Positions 58,068 to 64,000 of a stretch of 64,000 bases of DNA are shown piece by piece. Each line of letters starts with the position of its first letter. Position 1 is the stretch's first letter. The position numbers were made by a program, and so were the translations under genes. Source of the stretch: Microbacterium foliorum (GTDB lineage Bacteria > Actinomycetota > Actinomycetes > Actinomycetales > Microbacteriaceae); NCBI RefSeq assembly GCF_006385575.1, contig NZ_CP041040.1, forward strand, positions 1,364,001 through 1,428,000, read 5' to 3'. The notes under the pieces were generated by a model. It ran no database searches and was not told where the DNA came from. It was given only the letters and a program-made list of their open reading frames with translations.

Positions 58068-59732
58068 ATGAACCCTGAAACGCTCGCCACAGCCCTCCTC
58101 GCCGTCCTCGCACCGATCGCCGAGGAACGACGTCCTGGCGAGCCGCTCGCGCTCACCGCATCGGACATCGTCTTCGAGCGCCCCCGCAACCGCGACCACG
58201 GTGACTGGGCCTCGAACATCGCGATGCGCCTGGCGAAGCCGTTCGGCACGAATCCGCGTGAGCTCGCGCAGCAGATCGCCGACGGGCTCGCGCAGGTCGA
58301 CGGCGTGCAGAGCGCCGAGGTCGCAGGCCCCGGGTTCATCAACATCCGCCTCGATGCGGCTGCCGCCGGTGCCCTGGCGAAGACCATCGTCGACGCCGGC
58401 GCCGAGTACGGGCACAACGACACTCAGGCAGGCCACACCATCAACATCGAGTTCGTGAGCGCGAACCCGACCGGTCCGCTCCACATCGGCCACACCCGCT
58501 GGGCGGCGCTCGGGGATGCGATCGCTCGTGTACTCGCGGCCTCCGGAGCGAAGGTCGCCCGGGAGTACTACATCAACGACGCCGGCGTTCAGATGGAGCG
58601 CTTCGCGAACTCGGTGCTCGCCGCAGTCAAGGGCGAGCCCACACCCGAGGGCGGATATGCCGGCAGCTATATCGGCGACCTGGCAACGCGCGTCCTCGAG
58701 GCACGCCCCGATCTGCTGGATCTTCCGGATGACGAGCAGGTCGTCGTCACTCGCGAACTCGCATACGGTTTTCAGCTCGATGAGCAGAAGCAGTCGCTCT
58801 CGAAGTTCAACGTCGACTTCGACGTGTGGTTCTCGGAGCGCACACTGCACGCGAAGGACGAAGACGGCATCAGCTTCGTAGACCGCGCCGTCGACCGCCT
58901 TCGCGAGCAGGGCCACGTGTTCGACGACGAGGGCGCAGTGTGGGTGCGCACGACCGACTTCGGCGATGACAAGGATCGTGTGATCCGTCGCTCCAACGGC
59001 GAGTACACCTACTTCGCCGCCGACGCCGCGTACTACCTCAACAAGGGTGACCGCGGATTCGAGTACAAGATGTATCTGCTCGGTGCCGACCACCACGGGT
59101 ACGTGCATCGTCTCAAGGCGATCGCGGGCGCGGCGGGGGAGGACCCCGAGAAGAACGTCGAGGTGCTGATCGGGCAGCTCGTGTCTGTGGGCGGAGCACG
59201 GCTCAGCAAGCGCGCCGGGAACATCATCGAGATGGACGATCTGCGCGAATGGCTCGGCACTGATGCACTGCGCTATTCGCTCGAGCGCTCGCCTGCCGAC
59301 TCGCCTCTCGCGCTCGACCCCGAGCTGCTGCAGAAGCGCACGAACGACAACCCGGTGTTCTACGTCCAGTACGCGCATGCCCGCACGCACAACGTCGCGC
59401 GCAACGCCGCCGACTCCGGGGTGGATCGTTCGGAGTTCGCACCCGAGACGCTCACGCACGAGACCGAGAGCGCGCTGCTCGGCGCTCTGCAGGAGTTCCC
59501 TCGCATTGTGGCGTTCGCCGCTGAGGTGCGCGAGCCGCACCGCGTCGCGCGCTACCTCGAGGAGCTCGCGGGCCTGTATCACCGCTGGTACGACAACTGC
59601 CGGGTCATCCCGCAGGGCGACGACCCTGTCGAGACGGTGCACCGCACGCGTCTGTGGTTGAACGACGCTGCGGGACAGGTCTTCCGCAACGGGCTCGACC
59701 TGCTCGGCGTGTCCGCCCCAGAGCGCATGTGA
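58068..59732 (+). CDS. argS: Arginyl-tRNA synthetase
   Basis: The 554-residue class I synthetase charges tRNA-Arg. It has the N-terminal tRNA D-loop-binding domain with RNRDHGDWASNIAMRLAK, the HIGH motif in PTGPLHIGHTRWAALGDA, the ADHHGYVHRLKA segment and a C-terminal anticodon domain with the family motif QYAHARTHNVARNA. As in most ArgRS the KMSKS loop is degenerate (LSKRAGN). It is near tRNA-Arg(CCG) and followed by a lipid-binding protein gene. Confidence 0.96.
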   Translation: MNPETLATALLAVLAPIAEERRPGEPLALTASDIVFERPRNRDHGDWASNIAMRLAKPFGTNPRELAQQIADGLAQVDGVQSAEVAGPGFINIRLDAAAAGALAKTIVDAGAEYGHNDTQAGHTINIEFVSANPTGPLHIGHTRWAALGDAIARVLAASGAKVAREYYINDAGVQMERFANSVLAAVKGEPTPEGGYAGSYIGDLATRVLEARPDLLDLPDDEQVVVTRELAYGFQLDEQKQSLSKFNVDFDVWFSERTLHAKDEDGISFVDRAVDRLREQGHVFDDEGAVWVRTTDFGDDKDRVIRRSNGEYTYFAADAAYYLNKGDRGFEYKMYLLGADHHGYVHRLKAIAGAAGEDPEKNVEVLIGQLVSVGGARLSKRAGNIIEMDDLREWLGTDALRYSLERSPADSPLALDPELLQKRTNDNPVFYVQYAHARTHNVARNAADSGVDRSEFAPETLTHETESALLGALQEFPRIVAFAAEVREPHRVARYLEELAGLYHRWYDNCRVIPQGDDPVETVHRTRLWLNDAAGQVFRNGLDLLGVSAPERM

Positions 59733-59771
59733 CTCCTGCTGCCGTCCGGCGCCGTAGGGCAGGATGGCAGC

Positions 59772-60632
59772 ATGAGCGACGACAACCACACCGTTCCATA
59801 CCCCGCTGCGGATTCCGAGCATCCGACGCTCGTGATCCCCGGTGGGAAGGACGGTGTGGCTGTCGACGGTGTCGCGTCACCCGCGCGCAAGCGCAAGCGG
59901 TGGCCGTGGGTGCTGCTGACCGTCGTGGTGCTGCTGGCCGCTCTCGTCGTCGCGGCGGAGTTGATCGCGCGGGCTGTCCTGCCCGGCATCGTGCGGGGGA
60001 TCGTGATCGAGCAGCTCGACCTTCCCGCTGACCAGGAGCTCGCGGTCGAAGCCGACGGCATCCTGCTGCCTCAACTGATCGGCGGAACTCTCGACAGCCT
60101 GCACCTCTCCACCGATTCCGTGACTCTCGAAGGCATCACGGGTGCCGTCGACGTCACTGCCACCGGTGTCCCGCTGCGCGGCGGCGATCTGCGCGACGCA
60201 TCAGGCACCATTCGCATCGACGAGTCGCAGTTCACGACGTTGCTCTCGAACACCGACCTGCCCATCGACACCGTCACGCTCGAGACGCCGAACGCGACGG
60301 TCTCCGGCTCCGTGAGCGTGCTGGGCATCACGATCCCGATCTCCCTGACGGTGACTCCCGGCGTTGCAGAGGGAGACCTCGAACTGACACCTGTCGGGCT
60401 GACGATCGGCGGGCTCGAGGTCGACGCGGATCAGGTCGGCTCGACCCTCGGCGCACTCGGAGAACAGCTCACCGAGACGCAGCGCATCTGCATCGCCGAT
60501 CAGCTGCCCGCCGGCATCACCCTCACCGACCTCGAGATCGATGGATCGGAGGCGGTGATCGACGTCGACGTCGACGGCGCCATCGCGACCGACGAGAGCC
60601 TGCTCGCGAAGGGCACCTGCCCTCAGGCGTGA
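59772..60632 (+). CDS. LmeA-family phospholipid-binding (DUF2993) protein
   Basis: The 286-residue protein has a disordered N-terminus, one transmembrane segment (about 45-68) and an exported beta-rich DUF2993 domain with SLHLSTDSVTLEGITGAVDVTATGVPLRGGDL. In Mycobacterium LmeA binds phosphoinositides and supports lipomannan elongation. A weak CAGGAT box lies 6 nt before its ATG. Involvement in mannan or lipoglycan assembly is inferred; it is convergent with the YihY-like gene, 3 bp apart. Confidence 0.85.
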   Translation: MSDDNHTVPYPAADSEHPTLVIPGGKDGVAVDGVASPARKRKRWPWVLLTVVVLLAALVVAAELIARAVLPGIVRGIVIEQLDLPADQELAVEADGILLPQLIGGTLDSLHLSTDSVTLEGITGAVDVTATGVPLRGGDLRDASGTIRIDESQFTTLLSNTDLPIDTVTLETPNATVSGSVSVLGITIPISLTVTPGVAEGDLELTPVGLTIGGLEVDADQVGSTLGALGEQLTETQRICIADQLPAGITLTDLEIDGSEAVIDVDVDGAIATDESLLAKGTCPQA

Positions 60633-60635
60633 CGC

Positions 60636-61691
60636 TCAGTCGTCGTCGGAGCCGAGGCGGGCTTCCCGTTCGGCCTTCTGCGCTGCGCGAAGCTCCGACG
60701 TCGCGAGCGCGACCTCGGCCTCGGCGCGTTGCACACGTCGCTGCGGGAAGGTCGTCGCGCCGAACCGGGCGTGCACGCGGTCTTTGCGCTCCTCCTCCGA
60801 CGTGACGATGTAGGCGCAGGAGATCAGGATCACCTGAGTCGACAGATTGAGCCAGATCAGCAGCGCGAGCAGTGTGGCGAAGGAGGCGAGCAGCGGATTG
60901 CTCGTCGCGCCGCCGATGAACAGTCCGGAGAGCTCCTGCAGCACCAGCAGTCCGATACCGCCGATGAGGGCTCCGATCCAGAGAGAGCGCCCCGATGGTC
61001 GGAGACCGGAGAGCAGCCGGAACACACCCGCGATGAGGACGGTGTCGAGCGCGAGCACGACGACCAGCGAGACGATCCGGATGCTCCAGGAGGCGACAGG
61101 TGAATCCTCGGAGATGCCGAGCAGCCCGCTGATCCAGGTGATCCCGAGCCGACCGGCGAAGGTCACGGCCGCTGCGGCGACGAACAGCACGGCGACACCC
61201 GCCGCGAGCAGCAGGTTGCGGAGCATGACCCAGATGAACAGCACATCCGCGTGTGCAGTGCCGGCGAGGACGCGCACCGCCGTGCGCAGCGACCCCACGG
61301 CGCCGAGCGCCGAGCCGATCAGAGCGATCGTCGAAACGGCACCGGCGATCGACAGCGAGATCGGCTCCTTGAGATCGTCGGGATCCACCACGCCGTCCTC
61401 GCCGATGAGGCCGGGCACCACGGCCTGGACCGCGGAGATGATCGCGTCCCAGGCATCGGGGTTGCCCGCGAGCCACAGTGCGGCGATCGAGAAGCCGAGG
61501 AGCACGGCGGCGAACACGCTGAACAGCGCGCGGTACGTCACGCTGTCGGCCAGCATCGGACCCCGGCGCTCGGAGTAGAGCAGGAAGGCCCGCACCGGGC
61601 GACGTGTCAGAGCCCAGCGGATCGCCGCAGTGCTGACGCGCGCGATCGGGCCTGGGCGTCGGGCATCGGGTGCTGCGGATTCGGTGCTCAT
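60636..61691 (-). CDS. YihY/BrkB-family membrane protein
   Basis: The 351-residue protein has six predicted transmembrane helices and the YihY/virulence BrkB pattern: ADSVTYRALFSVFAAVLLGFSI early, SLRTAVRVLAGT, and PLLASFATLLALLIWLNLSTQVILISCAY near the last helices. A long charged C-terminal helix follows. The historical 'ribonuclease BN' name is wrong for this family. The ATG at 61691 has AAGG at a good distance; GTG 61700 is an alternative. Function unknown, possibly lipid or peptide transport. Confidence 0.88.
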   Translation of the reverse strand: MSTESAAPDARRPGPIARVSTAAIRWALTRRPVRAFLLYSERRGPMLADSVTYRALFSVFAAVLLGFSIAALWLAGNPDAWDAIISAVQAVVPGLIGEDGVVDPDDLKEPISLSIAGAVSTIALIGSALGAVGSLRTAVRVLAGTAHADVLFIWVMLRNLLLAAGVAVLFVAAAAVTFAGRLGITWISGLLGISEDSPVASWSIRIVSLVVVLALDTVLIAGVFRLLSGLRPSGRSLWIGALIGGIGLLVLQELSGLFIGGATSNPLLASFATLLALLIWLNLSTQVILISCAYIVTSEEERKDRVHARFGATTFPQRRVQRAEAEVALATSELRAAQKAEREARLGSDDD

Positions 61692-61777
61692 CTCCACCAC
61701 CTTACGAGTCAGCAGGATGTGTCCGCAGGGGGTTGACGCCGAGCGTCACCATGACTGATGCGGCATGCGCCGTGCCC

Positions 61778-61783
61778 TAGAAT
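61778..61783 (+). promoter_or_regulatory. Putative -10 box of lysA
   Basis: TAGAAT, giving a predicted start near 61790 and a leader of about 50 nt before TTG 61842. No clear -35 is seen. Confidence 0.4.
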
Positions 61784-61841
61784 CGGGGGCAACCTCGCAG
61801 TGCGCGCATCCGCCCGAGACTCGTCCCACGATTGGTGTTCC

Positions 61842-63251
61842 TTGCTTTCCCCTGCCGACTCGCTCGCCCCGGAATGGCTCGTCGTGCCCGACGACGTGAA
61901 TGATCTTCCCGCCGCTGTGTGGCCGGCCTCCACAGTGCGCAGTGCCGACGGAGCGCTGCAGATCGCCGGCATCTCCGCGACCGCTCTCGCCGAGACGTAC
62001 GGCACGCCGTTGCTGGTGATCGACGAGGACGAGGTGCGTTCCCGCGCTCGCGCCTTCCGCGCGGCCTTTGACACGGCTGCGGCCGACCACGGAACGACTG
62101 CTCAGGTCTACTACGCAGGCAAGGCGTTGCTGACCACGACGATCGCGCGCTGGGTGATCGACGAGGGGCTCCGCATCGATGTGTGCACCGGCGGCGAGCT
62201 CGAGGTCGCGCTCGCGGCGGGCGTCTCTCCGGCATCGCTGGGCTTCCACGGCAACAACAAGTCCGTCGCCGAACTCGAGCGCGCGGTCGACGTGGGCATC
62301 GGCACGATCATCGTCGACAGCGCGATCGAGATCGAGCGTCTGGCGGCGATCACCGCCAGGACCGGCACTGTGCAGCGGGTGCTGGTGCGGGTCATCAGCG
62401 GCGTGCACGCCGAGACCCACGATTTTCTCGCGACGGCTCATGAAGACCAGAAGTTCGGCTTCCCTCTGCCTGAAGCCGAGCAGGCCGTGGCCCGTATCCG
62501 CGAGATCCCCGGCCTCGAGTTCGCCGGACTCCACTGCCACATCGGATCGCAGATCTTCGGCGTCGCGGGCTTCCGCGAGTCGGCGTCGCGCGTGCTCGAA
62601 CTGCATGCAGCGCTACTCGAAGGCGGATCGGTCCCTCAGCTCAACCTCGGCGGAGGGTTCGGCATCGCGTACACGAGCGTCGACGATCCCACACCGATCG
62701 AGACGCTCGCGGGTGAGATCGTCGCCGCTGTCGCCGAGGGCTGTGACGCGCGCGGCATCGCCGTGCCGGCACTGTCGTTCGAGCCTGGTAGAGCGATCGT
62801 CGGCACCGCCGGGGTGACGATCTACGAGGTCGGCACCACCAAGGACGTCGCGCTCGACACCGGAGCGACCCGGCGGTACATCAGCGTCGACGGCGGCATG
62901 AGCGACAACGCCAGGACAGCGCTCTACGAAGCGCAGTTCTCGGCTCGCCTCGCCTCGCGGCTCGGCACGGGCGCACCCCAGCTCAGCCGGGTGGTCGGTA
63001 AGCACTGCGAGTCCGGCGACATCGTGGTCGACCACGAGTACCTCCCCGCCGACGTGTCTCCGGGCGACCTGCTGGCTGTTCCCTCCACCGGTGCGTACTG
63101 TGCGCCCCTCGCCAGCAACTACAACCACGTCCCTCGCCCTCCGATCGTCGCGGTGCGTGATGGCCGGTCGGCGATCATCGTCCGCGGTGAGACCATCGCC
63201 GACGTCCTGTCGCGCGATGTCGGCATCGAGGCCTCCGAGCACCACGGGTGA
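61842..63251 (+). CDS. lysA: Diaminopimelate decarboxylase
   Basis: The 469-residue PLP enzyme decarboxylates meso-diaminopimelate to lysine. It has the PLP lysine in YYAGKALLTT (K94), the HCHIGSQIF and GGGFG loops, the EPGRAIVG phosphate site and a C-terminal VGKHCESGD with the partner-subunit cysteine, then TGAYCAPLASNYN. I use TTG 61842, giving MLSPADSLAPEWLVVPDD; upstream in-frame starts (ATG 61758, GTG 61800) lie before or next to the -10 box and add a non-family extension. It heads a lysA-hom aspartate-family unit. Confidence 0.92.
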   Translation: MLSPADSLAPEWLVVPDDVNDLPAAVWPASTVRSADGALQIAGISATALAETYGTPLLVIDEDEVRSRARAFRAAFDTAAADHGTTAQVYYAGKALLTTTIARWVIDEGLRIDVCTGGELEVALAAGVSPASLGFHGNNKSVAELERAVDVGIGTIIVDSAIEIERLAAITARTGTVQRVLVRVISGVHAETHDFLATAHEDQKFGFPLPEAEQAVARIREIPGLEFAGLHCHIGSQIFGVAGFRESASRVLELHAALLEGGSVPQLNLGGGFGIAYTSVDDPTPIETLAGEIVAAVAEGCDARGIAVPALSFEPGRAIVGTAGVTIYEVGTTKDVALDTGATRRYISVDGGMSDNARTALYEAQFSARLASRLGTGAPQLSRVVGKHCESGDIVVDHEYLPADVSPGDLLAVPSTGAYCAPLASNYNHVPRPPIVAVRDGRSAIIVRGETIADVLSRDVGIEASEHHG

Positions 63252-63317
63252 TCCGCGCGACGAACGACGCGATTCCCGACGTAGCACGACTGAACAACCC
63301 TCCTAAGGAGAGATGCA

Positions 63318-64000
63318 ATGACGACTGAGTACCGACGACTTCGGGTGGCACTCCTCGGCGCCGGAGCGGTCGGCTCCCAGGTGGCCGACCTCCTGCTGCG
63401 TCACGGCGACGAACTCGCCGACCGGGCGGGTGCCACGCTGGAGCTGGCCGGCATCGCGGTGCGCAACCTCGATGCGCCGCGCGAGACCGATCTGCCCAAG
63501 GAGCTGTTCACGACGGATGCCGAGTCTCTGATCCTCGGCTCCGACATCGTGATCGAGCTGATCGGCGGCATCGAGCCTGCCCGCACGAGCATCCTGCAGG
63601 CGATCGGCTCCGGTGCCGACGTGGTGACGGCCAACAAGGCGCTGCTGGCCACCCATGGTCCCGAGCTGTTCGAGGCGGCCGACCGCGTGGGCGCATCCGT
63701 CTACTACGAAGCGGCCGCTGCCGGCGCGATCCCGATCATCCGACCGCTGCGCGACTCGCTCGCCGGCGACCGCGTGGTGCGCATCATGGGGATCGTGAAC
63801 GGCACGACCAACTACATCCTCGATCGCATGGACACTGAGGGTGCCGACTTCGCCGACGTGCTCGCCGACGCGCAGCGCCTCGGTTATGCCGAAGCCGACC
63901 CGACCGCCGACATCGAGGGGTTCGACGCCGCACAGAAGGCGGCGATCCTCGCGAGCCTCGCGTTCCACACGGCGGTTCCGCTCGACGCGGTGTATCGCGA
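63318..64000 (+). CDS. hom: Homoserine dehydrogenase, 3' truncated by the window edge
   Basis: The first 227 residues are present. The Rossmann loop GAGAVGSQVADLL (14-26) binds NAD(P)H, followed by GIAVRNLD, VIELIGGIEPA, the TANKALLATHG strand and the catalytic region YYEAAAAGAIPIIRPL, GIVNGTTNYIL and ADPTADIEGFDAAQKAAIL. The enzyme makes homoserine from aspartate semialdehyde for threonine and methionine, the latter through metX and metY also in this window. AAGGAG at 63305-63310 precedes the ATG. The regulatory ACT domain, if any, lies beyond the window. Confidence 0.95.
   Translation, partial: MTTEYRRLRVALLGAGAVGSQVADLLLRHGDELADRAGATLELAGIAVRNLDAPRETDLPKELFTTDAESLILGSDIVIELIGGIEPARTSILQAIGSGADVVTANKALLATHGPELFEAADRVGASVYYEAAAAGAIPIIRPLRDSLAGDRVVRIMGIVNGTTNYILDRMDTEGADFADVLADAQRLGYAEADPTADIEGFDAAQKAAILASLAFHTAVPLDAVYR

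Noticed and set aside
58600..59260. Damaged argS because KMSKS is absent
   Set aside because: Arginyl-tRNA synthetases commonly lack a canonical KMSKS, and all other motifs and the length are intact.
1..64000. CRISPR arrays, insertion sequences, prophage or integrated plasmid
   Set aside because: No regularly spaced repeats, transposase, integrase or phage structural genes were seen, and gene content is ordinary chromosomal.

Overview
The window is a 64 kb stretch of very GC-rich chromosome from an actinobacterium. Gene content points to Microbacteriaceae, most likely Microbacterium or a close relative: a one-chain Kgd 2-oxoglutarate enzyme, WhiB1, a PdtaS-type histidine kinase, a SigH/RsrA pair, GuaB1, an Rv3235-family protein beside secA, DUF3097 and a MetX/MetY methionine route. 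I see no phage, insertion sequence, CRISPR array or plasmid feature. Genes are packed with many 1-4 bp overlaps, and no stretch over 300 bases lacks a gene.

Layout. Positions 1-6767 hold the end of secA, an aminotransferase and an uncharacterised cluster (CpaE/TadZ-like ATPase, SAF-domain membrane protein, small HTH protein, a hypothetical and an Rv3235 protein). Positions 6.8-14.4 kb carry signalling and stress genes (PdtaS-like kinase, whiB1, peroxiredoxin, rsgA-aroA, sigH-rsrA, an Eis-like acetyltransferase). Positions 14.5-25.5 kb hold kgd, guaB1, two CNNM/CorC-type transporters behind a short leader ORF, an old-yellow-enzyme reductase, NAD(P)HX dehydratase and a membrane glycosyltransferase. 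Positions 25.5-35.3 kb are transporters, NUDIX, metX/metY, a TetR/EamA divergent pair, SDR, ung and GNAT. Positions 35.3-40.3 kb are a complete peptide ABC importer operon. Positions 40.3-47.3 kb hold a hydrolase, an AhpD-like protein, a tyrosine phosphatase, an iron-linked SIP protein, an arginase-fold/HExxH pair and a PspA/TPM envelope pair. Positions 47.4-57 kb hold DUF3097, trmB, a CPBP protein, dinB, an ohrR-ohr-reductase operon and two large membrane transporters. The end carries tRNA-Arg(CCG), argS, LmeA-like and YihY-like envelope proteins, then lysA and the start of hom (aspartate-family amino acids).

Regulation is unusually readable. About twenty first-in-unit genes have a TANNNT-like -10 hexamer exactly 6-7 nt before the start codon, the signature of leaderless mRNAs. 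Clear operator candidates are a GGAAT-N18-GTT SigH-type promoter in front of sigH itself, a 24 bp TetR palindrome that contains both divergent -10 boxes, a perfect 20 bp palindrome at ohrR, and an IdeR/DtxR-like iron box before the SIP gene. Eight or nine rho-independent-type hairpins separate the units. The best candidates for undescribed biology are the SAF/ATPase/HTH/Rv3235 cluster, the proline- and cysteine-containing leader ORF before the CorC-type genes, and the arginase-fold/HExxH operon.
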